Assembly: GCF_026626335.1 (NCBI RefSeq)
Contig: NZ_JAPNTZ010000017.1
Location: 62,001-126,000, forward strand
Length of the DNA: 64,000 nt
Origin: Paractinoplanes pyxinae
GTDB lineage: Bacteria; Actinomycetota; Actinomycetes; Mycobacteriales; Micromonosporaceae
Direction: 5' to 3'
In this document: one piece after another, positions 17,288-25,625 of the stretch
How the letters are laid out: the number at the start of each line of letters is the position of its first letter
Numbering within the stretch: position 1 is the stretch's first letter
Program-made: the position numbers and the translations under genes
Notes under the pieces: model-generated
Seen by the model: the letters and a program-made list of their open reading frames with translations, nothing else
Databases searched by the model: none
Told to the model about the DNA's origin: nothing

Positions 17288-18714
17288 CGCCGATGTCGCG
17301 GATCAAAGAGTTCAACCTGCCCGACCTCGGCGAGGGTCTCACCGAGGGCGAGATCCTGTCGTGGCTGGTCAAGGTGGGCGACACGATCGAGCTGAACCAG
17401 CCCATCGTCGAGGTCGAGACGGCCAAGGCGGCCGTCGAGATCCCGGCCAAGTGGGCCGGGGTCATCTCCAAGATCTTCGTCGAGGCCGGCACGACGGTCG
17501 AGGTCGGCGCGCCCATCGTGGCCATCGACACCGACCCGTCGGCCGGTCCGCTGCCGTCGGATCTGCCCGGCCCCGTACCGTCGGCCGAGTCGCTGGCCGC
17601 GGTCGAGATCGCGCCGGCCGAGGGTGCGGTCGAGCCGGGCCTGATCGGAGGTCCGGCGCCGGGCGGCCGGACGGCTGTCCTGGTCGGCTACGGCCCGAAG
17701 AACACCACGGCCAAGAGGCGACCCCGCGTGGGTACGCCGAGTTCTCCCACCCCGGTCGAGCCGGTGGCCGCTCCTGCGGCCCCGCCGGCTCCGGTGGTCG
17801 CCGAGCGGATCAACGCACGGGTGCTGGCCAAGCCGCCCGTACGCAAGCTGGCCCGCGACCTCGGCGTCGACCTCACCGGGATCGTCGGCTCGGGCCCGCT
17901 CGGGTCCGTCACCCGGGACGACGTACACCAAGCCGCCGCAGGCGCCCTCGAAGCGCCCGTCGCGACTCCCACCGTGACCACCGCCCCGGCCGCGGCGGTC
18001 TTCGACGCGAGCCGCGAGCAGCGCATCCCGATCAAGGGCGTGCGCAAGCTCACGGCCGAGAACATGGTGGCGTCGGCCTTCACCGCGCCGCACGTCACCG
18101 AGTTCCTCACCGTCGACGTGACCCGCACCATGAAGGCGATCGAGAAGCTGAAGGGCCGGCGTGAATTCCGCGACGTGCGGATCTCGCCGCTGCTGCTGGT
18201 GGCCAAGGCCGTGCTGCTCGCGGTCAAGCGCCACCCGATGGTCAACTCGACCTGGTCGGCCGGGACGAACGAGATCGTCGTCAAGGACTACGTGAACCTC
18301 GGCATCGCGGCGGCCACCGACCGCGGTCTGATCGTGCCCAACGTCAAGGACGCCGGGCGGCTCAGCCTGCTGGAACTGGCTGAGGCGCTGAACACACTGG
18401 TCCAAGTGGCGAAGTCCGGAAAGACGCCGCCATCCGACATGGCCGGCGGCACCCTTTCCATCACGAATGTCGGAGTGTTCGGGGTGGATACGGGAACGCC
18501 GATCCTGCCGCCGGGCGAGTCCGCGATTCTGGCCTTCGGAGCGGTCCGGCCGATGCCCTGGGTACACAAAGACAAGATCAAGGTGCGCCAGGTCACGACG
18601 CTGGCCCTCTCGTTCGACCACCGGATCGTCGACGGCGAACTGGGCTCGAAGTTCCTGCGGGACATCGGCGACTTCCTCACCGATCCGGAGGGCGCACTAC
18701 TGTCGTGGACCTAG
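17284..18714 (+). CDS. 2-oxoacid dehydrogenase E2 component (dihydrolipoamide acyltransferase)
   Basis: This is a 476-aa acyltransferase core subunit. A single lipoyl domain occupies about 5-85, with the lipoylated Lys48 in VETAKAAVEIP. An Ala/Pro linker follows, then the peripheral subunit-binding domain at about 180-220 (RKLARDLGVDLTGIVGSGP), and the catalytic domain with the active-site SFDHRIVDGE near residue 440. GTG 17284 overlaps the E1-beta stop; ATG 17293 (MSRIKEF) is an alternative. No E3 (lipoamide dehydrogenase) gene is present, so E3 must come from elsewhere. One lipoyl domain and gene order alpha-beta-E2 fit actinobacterial Bkd-type complexes better than the AceE-type pyruvate complex. 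Confidence 0.92.
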   Translation: MTPMSRIKEFNLPDLGEGLTEGEILSWLVKVGDTIELNQPIVEVETAKAAVEIPAKWAGVISKIFVEAGTTVEVGAPIVAIDTDPSAGPLPSDLPGPVPSAESLAAVEIAPAEGAVEPGLIGGPAPGGRTAVLVGYGPKNTTAKRRPRVGTPSSPTPVEPVAAPAAPPAPVVAERINARVLAKPPVRKLARDLGVDLTGIVGSGPLGSVTRDDVHQAAAGALEAPVATPTVTTAPAAAVFDASREQRIPIKGVRKLTAENMVASAFTAPHVTEFLTVDVTRTMKAIEKLKGRREFRDVRISPLLLVAKAVLLAVKRHPMVNSTWSAGTNEIVVKDYVNLGIAAATDRGLIVPNVKDAGRLSLLELAEALNTLVQVAKSGKTPPSDMAGGTLSITNVGVFGVDTGTPILPPGESAILAFGAVRPMPWVHKDKIKVRQVTTLALSFDHRIVDGELGSKFLRDIGDFLTDPEGALLSWT

Positions 18715-18783
18715 CGTTCATAGGCAAGCGAATTTCTTGACCTTCGATCGTTAGGCACGTGCGCGGCGTCACCCCTTAAATCG

Positions 18784-18813
18784 TTGGCAGCTCGCTCCCG
18801 GGAAGAGCACAAT
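18784..18813 (+). promoter_or_regulatory. Possible promoter of the 46-aa gene
   Basis: TTGGCA (18784-18789), an 18-bp spacer and CACAAT (18808-18813) resemble a vegetative actinobacterial promoter. A start point near 18820 would give a 60-nt leader to the small gene at 18880. This is pattern matching only. Confidence 0.35.
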
Positions 18814-18879
18814 GGAGTCACACCAGGAGCGAGCACCACGATGGGCCGGCGATCCCGGCCCGAGGGAAGTGAAAAGGCA

Positions 18880-19020
18880 ATGAGCAGCATCGTCGACCGC
18901 GTCCGCCAGCGTCGATTGATCAACCGCCAGAACCGCGCCATCGACCGGGCCTGGATGACCGCGCCCACGCAGTCGATGCGTGACGAGATCGCCATCTTCG
19001 CCCAGCGCCGGAACATCTGA
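18880..19020 (+). CDS. Small basic conserved protein, 46 aa
   Basis: The product MSSIVDRVRQRRLINRQNRA, continuing IDRAWMTAPTQSMRDEIAIF, is short, helical and strongly basic in its first half, with no membrane segment. GAGGGAAG lies 10 nt upstream of ATG 18880. A longer start at ATG 18841 would add 13 residues (MGRRSRPEGSEKA) and also has a weak ribosome site. A perfect rho-independent terminator begins 14 nt after its stop, so it is a genuine monocistronic unit even though it is tiny. The family is unknown to me. A nucleic-acid- or ribosome-associated small protein is possible given the charge, but nothing proves it. Confidence 0.6.
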   Translation: MSSIVDRVRQRRLINRQNRAIDRAWMTAPTQSMRDEIAIFAQRRNI

Positions 19021-19033
19021 CGTCAACGGCGCC

Positions 19034-19075
19034 ACGGCCCGTCCGGAACCCCCACCGGACGGGCCGTTTGCTTTT
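19034..19075 (+). terminator. Rho-independent terminator
   Basis: A perfect 13-bp stem (19034-19046 ACGGCCCGTCCGG with 19055-19067) and an 8-nt loop are followed by TTGCTTTT. This is the best canonical terminator in the window and it closes the 46-aa gene unit. From here to 19313 I see no gene. Confidence 0.9.
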
Positions 19076-19313
19076 CGCGGCATCCTCAAAGATCGCTTCG
19101 AGGTTCCCCTCCGGGGCGTACGCCGGGATTCCTCCGGCCGCGATCGCCCGGTACGGTGGGGCACGGTCATCGAGCCGGCTCGGCCGGTCGGCGCGGGACC
19201 GGGGCTCCGACCGCGAGCGGACCCCGCACGGCCTGGCCTCAGAGCTGGGCACGACGCCGGGTCACCGGCGTCCGTGCAGAGCTGGCACGGCCGCACGAAT
19301 CGAGGAGGCGCTC

Positions 19314-22300
19314 ATGACGTCCGAGGGGCACTACGCCGGTTCTCAACCGGCCGAGGCCACGTCGGGCGGTCCGACGCCGGAGGGTTTCCCGCCGGACACC
19401 GACGGTCAGCGGATCTCGGGGCGGGCCTCCGCCCAGCCGCCGGCTGACGGTTTCCCCAGCTCTTACGGCCCGCCGCCACCAGCCACACCGAACGGCGGCT
19501 CGCCGTTCGTGGTTCCCGCCGTGCCCACGTTCGGCCAGGGCCCCGACGGCCCGCGCCCGGCCGCCGGCACGTCGTACGGGTCGGCCCGCGTGCCCGCCCC
19601 CGAGGAAGGCAACGCCCTGCCCCAGCGCAACCCCGAGGGTGGTGGGCTGCCGCAGCGTGGCGCCGCTTCCCCGTACGGATCGGTCTCCCCCGGCGACGCC
19701 GGCCACCACGGCGAGGGCGCTTCCGGGTCGCCGTTCGGCCCGTCGCCCGTCTTCGGCGCTCCGCCGTCCGAGGCCCCCGCGGCCTCCGGCGAGCAGCCGC
19801 AGTCCGTCTGGGGGCCGCCGCCCGCGCCCCCGGCCCGGGCCCCGCTCGAACAGAACTTCATCCAGCGTCCCGGCGCCCCGCTGCCGCAGCGCAACGCCAA
19901 CCCGGTGAACGTCGACGGGGTCGAGGGCTTCGACGGCTTCGCGGCGGCCTCGCGCGGGCCGGCACCTGAGGCGTCCGCGCCCGAATCCGGCGAGTCGGTC
20001 GACCCGGCCACCGGCCGCCCGCCGGGTGTGTCGGCGTTCGGCGCCCAGCGCGTACGCGTCCCCGGCGCCACCCTCACCGGCCTGCCCGACGCGCCCCCGC
20101 CGCCCGCCCGCTCCGGCGACAGCGGCGGCTTCCCGCTGCGGGGCGCGGCCGGCGCCGGTGGTGGCGGCTCGGCCTTCCCCACCCGCCGCGGTGACAGCGG
20201 CGGCTTCCCGCTGCGCGGCACCCCCGGCAGCGAGGGCGATTCGTTCCCGCCCGCCGCCACGACGCCGTCCGGCGAACTGCCGGTGCGCAGCCAGCAGGCC
20301 CCGTTCGCCCCGCCCACCGGCGCGGCCCAGGTGCCGCCGGCCACGTCGAACGGCTTCAGCGCATTCGGCCCGCCGGCCGCGGCCGCCGAGCAGGCCCCCC
20401 ACCCGTACGGTCGTCCCGAGCCCTTCGCCGACCCGTTCGGCCGTGGCTCGTCCCCCGAGGGCGCTCCCGCACCGGCCAACGAGCCGTCCCGCGGCGGCGA
20501 GCCCGAGCGCGGCGGCCTGCCCGACCCGTTCGGCCGCACCTCGGGCTCGGGCGCACCCGCCGACCAGCAGTCCGGCCCGCCGGCTGCGTTCGGCTCCGCC
20601 CGTCCGCCCTACGGCCAGCCCGAGAACGGCTCGGCCCCGGCTGTGCCCGGCAGCGGCGGTCCCGCCTTCGGCTCCGCGCGGCCTGGCTCTGACAGTGAGG
20701 CCCCGGCCTACGGTTCGGCCCGCCCGGCCGGCCAGTCCGACGACAACGCCGGCGCATACGGCTCCGCCCGCCCAGCCGGCCAGTCCGACGACAGCTCGGG
20801 CTCCTACGGTTCCGCGCGCCAGGGCAGCCAGTCCGAGGACAACTCCGGCTCGTACGGTTCCGCGCGCCAGGGCAGCCAGTCCGAGGACAACTCCGGCTCG
20901 TACGGTTCCGCGCGCCCGGTCTACGGCCAGTCCGAGAACGGCTCGGGTCCGGCCACGCCCGGCAGCGGCGGCCCGGCCTTCGGCTCCGCGCGCCCGTCGG
21001 GGTCGTTCGGCTCGGCCGACAACGACTTCGGCTCGGCCCGGCCGCCCTATGGCCAGTCCGAGAACGGCTCCGGCCCGGCCACGCCCGGCAGCGGGGGTCC
21101 GGCTTTCGGCTCCGCGCGCCCCGGCGGACCCTTCGGCTCGGCCGACAACAACTTCGGCTCCGCTCGACCGCCCTACGGTCAGTCCGAGAACGGCTCCGGC
21201 CCGGCCACCCCCGGCAGCGGCGGGCCGGCCTTCGGCTCCGCCCGCCCGTCAGGGCCGTTCGGCTCGGCCGACAACGACTTCGGCTCGGCCCGGCCGCCCT
21301 ACGGCCAGTCCGAGGACGGCTCGGCCCAGCCGTCCGGTCCGGGCGAGAACGGCTTCGGCTCGGCCCGGCCCGGCTCCGACGGCGAGGCTCCCGCCTACGG
21401 CTCGGCTCGGCCCTCCTCGCCGTACGGTCAGCCCGAGGGCGGGAACGACCAGTCCGCAACCGGCAGCGGCGGGCCGGCTTTCGGCTCCGCGCGCCCGTTC
21501 GGCCAGCCGGACGAGAACTCGAGCACGCCGGGCGGCGGCCCCGCTTTCGGCTCGGCCCGCCCGTCGGGCGCGTACGGCCGGTCGGGGAACGACTCCAGCG
21601 AGTCCGGCTCGGCCCAGCCCGGCAGCGGCAGCCCGGCCTTCGGCTCCGCCCGCGCCGGCGGACCCTTCGGCTCGGACGACAACAACTTCGGCTCGGCCCG
21701 CTCCGGCTCCCCGTTCGGCTCGGCCGACGGCGGCTCCGACTCGGCCGCACCCGGCAGCGGCGGCCCGGCCTTCGGCTCCGCCCGCCCCGGCGGACCCTTC
21801 GGCTCGGGCGACGACAACCTCGGCTCGGCCGGCAACGGCTCCGAGTCGGCTACGCCCGGCAGCGGCGGTCCCGCCTTCGGCTCGGCTCGCCCCTCGGGGC
21901 CGTACGGCCGGCCCGAGGGTGACTTCGGGGCTGACCAGGGCGACTCCCGCGCCGCCGCGCCGACCTACGGTTCGGCCCGCCCGGCCCCGCCGGACGACGA
22001 CGCCGAGTCGCCGTTCGGCGAGCAGTCGTCCTCGCCGTTCGGTGTGCGGCGCGAGCCCGGCGCGGCCTTCGGCGCCGGCCGGGGCGCCTCGCCGTTCGGA
22101 CCCGGTGGCGACGACCAGTCCGGCGCCGACAACCCGTCCGGCGACAACCCGTTCGGCTCGCGGAACAGCGACAACGGCTTCGGCCAGCCGTCCGGCGACA
22201 ACCCGTTCGGCACGCGGAACAGCGACAACGGCTTCGGCCAGCCGTCCGGTGACAACCCCTTCGGCACGCGGAGCGGTGACAACCCCTTCGGCCAGTCGTC

Positions 22301-23771
22301 CGGGGAGAGCCCGTTCGGTCCGCGCAACGAGCAGGACGGGCAGTCCGACGACAAGCCGGGCGGCTACCCGCAGCGGGTGCCCGGCGCCGCGCTCGGCGCC
22401 CTCGGCTCGCCCGCGGCGGCCGACTCGCGCAACGTGCCCGCGCCGCGTGACCCCGCCGAGAACCCGCCGGCCACCGGTTCGGCCCGGCCGGTGGCGGCCA
22501 GCGCCTCGGTGCCCACGGCCAGCCGCACCGCGCCGGTCGAGGCGTCCGAGATCCCGCCCGCGACCTCCGCGCCGCAGGCCCGGGTCTACGGCCGCCCGGC
22601 GCCGGCCCCCTCCGACGATGCTGACGACGAGGCCCCGGCCGAGCCGTCGCGCGACGCCGACCAGGGTTTCGGGGCGTTCGGCGCCGACTCCCCGTTCGGG
22701 CCGCGGCCGGGCGACGACCGGCCCGCGCCGGCCGCCGGCGGCTTCGGCTCACCGGCGTACCAGGCAGGCGCCGTCGAAGGCTCCCCGGCGTACCAGGCAG
22801 GCGCCCCCGAAGGCTCCGCGGCGTACCAGGCAGGCGCCCGCGAAGGCTCCGCGGCGTACCAGGGAGGCGCCCCGGCCTACCCGGGTGGCGCCCCGGCCTA
22901 CCCGGGTGGCTCCACGGCGTACCCGGGAACGGCGAACGACCCGAACGGACCCGGCAGCGAGCCCGGTGCGCCCGGCATCGCGCCGCAGTCTCCGGCGCGT
23001 GCCACCGCCCGCGCCTCGGCCAGCGCCCGCGTCGCCCCGACGAGCGGTCCCGGCAACCCGCCGACCGGCATGTCCGCCCCGGCCCTGCCCGGCACCGCGC
23101 CCGAGCCCGCGCCGCCCGGCTCGCCCTACTCCGACCGTCCCGGCGCGCCCGGCCCTCGCCCCGGCGAGCCCTACAGCGAGCTGACCACCGACATCGCGGG
23201 CCGCGAGCAGCAGTCCTACGTGCCGGCGCCCGCGCTGCCGCCGATGCCCCCGGGCCTCAACGGCCTCGACCCGGCCACCCAGCCGCGATCCGGCGGATTC
23301 GGCCCTCCCCCGGACAACGGTTTCCCGGGGTCGACCAGCCGGGCCACGGTGACACCCCCGACGCCGGAGGACACCACGAGCTGGCCCGGGGTCGAGGCCG
23401 ACCAGGGCCGGTTCGACAGCTTCAAGCCCGAGGCCGAGCCCGCCCCGGCCAAGCCGGAGACGCCGCACGTCCGCCTGCTGCCGATCCTGATCGCGGTGGT
23501 GGTCGCGGCCGGCCTGATTCTGGGCATCGTGTTCGGCATCGTCTACCTGGTGGCCGGCGGCAAGGACCAGTCGCTGTCGGTCATTCAGGGCGAGTGCGTG
23601 AAGCGGGACGGCGAGGCCGCGGTCAAGGCCGAGTGCTCGGACGCCACGTCGTTCCAGGTGGTGTCCATTGTGGCCGACAAGGCCGAGTGCGCCGACCCGC
23701 AGCAGCCGTACGTGGTCAACAAGACCTCGGACGGCAAGAACCAGGTGCTCTGCCTCAAGCCGCAGGGCTGA
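19314..23771 (+). CDS. Giant FG/GSAR-repeat protein with one C-terminal membrane helix
   Basis: This 1485-aa protein starts at ATG 19314, chosen for the GAGGAGG ribosome site 6 nt upstream. Residues 1 to about 1385 are disordered and extremely rich in Gly, Ser, Pro and Ala, with several repeat families. More than twenty GSAR units sit mostly in the middle, many inside a longer unit GSGGPAFGSARP alternating with PPYGQSENGSGPATP. NPFG/NGFG units lie near 22140-22320, and EGSAAYQAGA/PAYPGG units near 22750-22930. One membrane helix at about 1388-1414 (LLPILIAVVVAAGLILGIVFG) precedes a small exported domain of about 70 residues with four cysteines. That domain recalls the C-terminal module of actinobacterial LppU/SCO3897-like proteins. 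The repeat region should therefore face the cytoplasm. Function is unknown. Confidence 0.75.
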   Translation: MTSEGHYAGSQPAEATSGGPTPEGFPPDTDGQRISGRASAQPPADGFPSSYGPPPPATPNGGSPFVVPAVPTFGQGPDGPRPAAGTSYGSARVPAPEEGNALPQRNPEGGGLPQRGAASPYGSVSPGDAGHHGEGASGSPFGPSPVFGAPPSEAPAASGEQPQSVWGPPPAPPARAPLEQNFIQRPGAPLPQRNANPVNVDGVEGFDGFAAASRGPAPEASAPESGESVDPATGRPPGVSAFGAQRVRVPGATLTGLPDAPPPPARSGDSGGFPLRGAAGAGGGGSAFPTRRGDSGGFPLRGTPGSEGDSFPPAATTPSGELPVRSQQAPFAPPTGAAQVPPATSNGFSAFGPPAAAAEQAPHPYGRPEPFADPFGRGSSPEGAPAPANEPSRGGEPERGGLPDPFGRTSGSGAPADQQSGPPAAFGSARPPYGQPENGSAPAVPGSGGPAFGSARPGSDSEAPAYGSARPAGQSDDNAGAYGSARPAGQSDDSSGSYGSARQGSQSEDNSGSYGSARQGSQSEDNSGSYGSARPVYGQSENGSGPATPGSGGPAFGSARPSGSFGSADNDFGSARPPYGQSENGSGPATPGSGGPAFGSARPGGPFGSADNNFGSARPPYGQSENGSGPATPGSGGPAFGSARPSGPFGSADNDFGSARPPYGQSEDGSAQPSGPGENGFGSARPGSDGEAPAYGSARPSSPYGQPEGGNDQSATGSGGPAFGSARPFGQPDENSSTPGGGPAFGSARPSGAYGRSGNDSSESGSAQPGSGSPAFGSARAGGPFGSDDNNFGSARSGSPFGSADGGSDSAAPGSGGPAFGSARPGGPFGSGDDNLGSAGNGSESATPGSGGPAFGSARPSGPYGRPEGDFGADQGDSRAAAPTYGSARPAPPDDDAESPFGEQSSSPFGVRREPGAAFGAGRGASPFGPGGDDQSGADNPSGDNPFGSRNSDNGFGQPSGDNPFGTRNSDNGFGQPSGDNPFGTRSGDNPFGQSSGESPFGPRNEQDGQSDDKPGGYPQRVPGAALGALGSPAAADSRNVPAPRDPAENPPATGSARPVAASASVPTASRTAPVEASEIPPATSAPQARVYGRPAPAPSDDADDEAPAEPSRDADQGFGAFGADSPFGPRPGDDRPAPAAGGFGSPAYQAGAVEGSPAYQAGAPEGSAAYQAGAREGSAAYQGGAPAYPGGAPAYPGGSTAYPGTANDPNGPGSEPGAPGIAPQSPARATARASASARVAPTSGPGNPPTGMSAPALPGTAPEPAPPGSPYSDRPGAPGPRPGEPYSELTTDIAGREQQSYVPAPALPPMPPGLNGLDPATQPRSGGFGPPPDNGFPGSTSRATVTPPTPEDTTSWPGVEADQGRFDSFKPEAEPAPAKPETPHVRLLPILIAVVVAAGLILGIVFGIVYLVAGGKDQSLSVIQGECVKRDGEAAVKAECSDATSFQVVSIVADKAECADPQQPYVVNKTSDGKNQVLCLKPQG
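20583..21990 (+). repeat. Coding tandem repeat array (GSAR units)
   Basis: The DNA here is built from near-identical modules encoding FGSARP and YGSARP blocks. Some neighbours are almost identical at base level, for example the two successive copies of SYGSARQGSQSEDNSG near 20812-20900. Three copies of a module containing PPYGQSENGSGPATPGSGG follow at 20930-21250. Such arrays expand and contract by slippage or unequal crossing over, so length is likely to vary between strains. Confidence 0.85.
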
Positions 23772-23791
23772 CGCTGTCATCCTGACCACCT

Positions 23792-23824
23792 TCGTGCCGT
23801 GCCGGGGCAACCGGTACGGCACGA
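23792..23824 (+). terminator. Hairpin between the repeat protein and the thioredoxin-NHL gene
   Basis: Arms 23792-23805 and 23811-23824 pair at 13 of 14 positions around the 5-nt loop GGCAA. It starts 20 nt after the repeat gene stop, fitting a terminator without a U-tract. It also ends only 7 nt before the next start codon, so if transcription reads through it could hinder translation of that gene. Confidence 0.6.
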
Positions 23825-23831
23825 TGGTGCG

Positions 23832-25625
23832 ATGACTGCACGTGTGCGGGCGCCCGAACTGCGGGGCCGTGGCTGGCTCAACACCGGCGGCAAGGATCTG
23901 ACCCTGGCCGACCTGCGCGGCAAGATTGTCATCCTGGACTTCTGGACCTACGGCTGCATCAACTGCCTGCACGTCCTGGACGAGTTGCGCCCGCTCGAGC
24001 AGAAGTACGGCGACGCGGTCGTGCTGATCGGCGTGCATTCGCCCAAGTTCCAGCACGAGCGCGACCATGCCGCCCTGGCCGCGGCGGTCGAGCGGTACGG
24101 CGTTCATCACCCGGTGGTCGACGACGCCGACATGCACCTCTGGCAGCAGTACGCGGCCAAGGCCTGGCCCACCCTGGCTGTGATCGACCCGACCGGCTAC
24201 CTGGTCGCCTCGATGGCTGGCGAGGGGCACGCCGAGGGCCTGTCCCGGCTGGTCGACGAGCTGATCGCCAAGCACACGGCCGACGGCACCCTGCACCGCG
24301 GTGACGGCCCGTACGTGCCCCCGCCCGCCGCCGAAACGGTCTTCCGCTTCCCGGGCAAGGCGATCGAGCTGCCCGACGGCCACCTGCTGGTCAGCGACAC
24401 CGCCCGGCACTCGATCGTCGAGGTCGAGGCCGATGGCGAGACGCTGGTCCGCCGGTTCGGCAGCGGCGAGCGCGGCGACCCGTTCAGCGAACCGCAGGGC
24501 CTGCTTCTGCTGCCGTCCGAGGTGGCCGCGGTTTCCGGGTACGACGTAGTGGTGGCCGACACGGTCAATCATCAGCTGCGTGGCCTCCGCCTGGCCGACG
24601 GCGAGATCACCCTGATCGCCGGCTCGGGCCGCCCGTGGCGCTCGGCCGTCGACGAGCACGCGCACGACGCCCTGGCCACCGACCTCAGCTCGCCGTGGGA
24701 CGTGGCCTGGTACGACGACCGCGTGATCATCGCGATGGCCGGCATCCACCAGCTCTGGTGGTTCGACCCGATCAAGCGCACGGTCGGCGTCTACGCCGGC
24801 ACGACGGTCGAGAGCCTGCGCGACGGCCCGATTCCCGACGTGTGGATGGCCCAGCCGTCCGGCCTTTCCGTCGGCGGCGACCGGCTGTGGATCGCCGACA
24901 GCGAGACGTCGGCGCTGCGCTACATCGAGGCGGGCGTGCTGCACACCGCCGTCGGCCAGGGCCTGTTCGACTTCGGCCACGTCGACGGCCCCGCCAAAGA
25001 GGCGCTTTTCCAACACCCGCTCGGCGTGGCCGCGCTTGCTGACGGCTCGGTGCTGGTCGCCGACACGTACAACGGCGCTGTCCGCCGCTTCGACCCGCAG
25101 ACCGACGACGTGTCCACGGTCGACTCCGGTTTCGCCGAGCCGAGTGACGTGCTTGTTACGCGTACGGGCGAAGTGCTCGTTGTCGAATCGGGTGCCCACC
25201 GCCTGACCCGCCTGGCCCCCGGCGCGGTCCGCACTGTCACTGGAGAACGGCACCGCACCGAGCGCCCGGCCAGCCCGGTGGCCCCCGGCCCGCTCACCCT
25301 GGACATCGTTTTCACTCCCGCCCCCGGCCAGAAGCTGGACAACCAGTTCGGCCCGTCCACCCGCCTGGAAGTGTCGGCTTCCCCGCCCGAACTCCTCCTC
25401 GAGGGCGCCGGCCAGACCACCGACCTCTCCCGGGCCTTGGTGATCAACCCCGACGTCTCCGAGGGCATCCTGCAGGTGGTCGCTCAGGCCGCCACCTGCG
25501 ACGTCGACGTGGAGTTCGCCGCCTGCCACCTGACCCGTCAGGACTGGGGTGTCCCCATCGTCGTCACTCCCGACGGCCCCACCCGCCTGCCGCTGATCCT
25601 GCGCGGCATGGACGAGGGCGCCTAG
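23832..25625 (+). CDS. Thioredoxin-like / NHL-repeat protein (NHLRC2-like)
   Basis: This is a 597-aa soluble protein. Residues 1-150 form a thioredoxin/AhpC-TSA-like domain with the redox motif WTYGCINC. Residues 170-500 contain about six NHL beta-propeller blades (for example LLVSDTARHSIVEVE, DVVVADTVNHQLRGL, VLVADTYNGAVRRFD). A C-terminal beta-rich domain follows. This domain order is that of NHLRC2-type proteins, conserved from bacteria to animals. There is no signal peptide, so it acts in the cytoplasm. The redox partner is unknown. ATG 23832 is preferred over a start at 23799, which would lie inside the upstream hairpin. The gene is convergent with the aldo/keto reductase, sharing the bases CTAG as stop codons on both strands. 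Confidence 0.85.
   Translation: MTARVRAPELRGRGWLNTGGKDLTLADLRGKIVILDFWTYGCINCLHVLDELRPLEQKYGDAVVLIGVHSPKFQHERDHAALAAAVERYGVHHPVVDDADMHLWQQYAAKAWPTLAVIDPTGYLVASMAGEGHAEGLSRLVDELIAKHTADGTLHRGDGPYVPPPAAETVFRFPGKAIELPDGHLLVSDTARHSIVEVEADGETLVRRFGSGERGDPFSEPQGLLLLPSEVAAVSGYDVVVADTVNHQLRGLRLADGEITLIAGSGRPWRSAVDEHAHDALATDLSSPWDVAWYDDRVIIAMAGIHQLWWFDPIKRTVGVYAGTTVESLRDGPIPDVWMAQPSGLSVGGDRLWIADSETSALRYIEAGVLHTAVGQGLFDFGHVDGPAKEALFQHPLGVAALADGSVLVADTYNGAVRRFDPQTDDVSTVDSGFAEPSDVLVTRTGEVLVVESGAHRLTRLAPGAVRTVTGERHRTERPASPVAPGPLTLDIVFTPAPGQKLDNQFGPSTRLEVSASPPELLLEGAGQTTDLSRALVINPDVSEGILQVVAQAATCDVDVEFAACHLTRQDWGVPIVVTPDGPTRLPLILRGMDEGA

Noticed and set aside
15162..18714. Looked for a lipoamide dehydrogenase (E3) gene or a second lipoyl domain in the complex
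   Set aside because: None is present; E2 has one lipoyl domain and the operon ends after E2.
18920..19252. Minus-strand frame of 110 codons opposite the 46-aa gene
   Set aside because: It would run straight through a perfect rho-independent terminator and has no ribosome site or family resemblance.
20026..23184. 1052-codon plus-strand frame and several minus-strand frames inside the giant repeat gene
   Set aside because: Composed of Arg/Pro/Ala runs caused by reading G+C-rich repeats out of phase; no start signal or domain.
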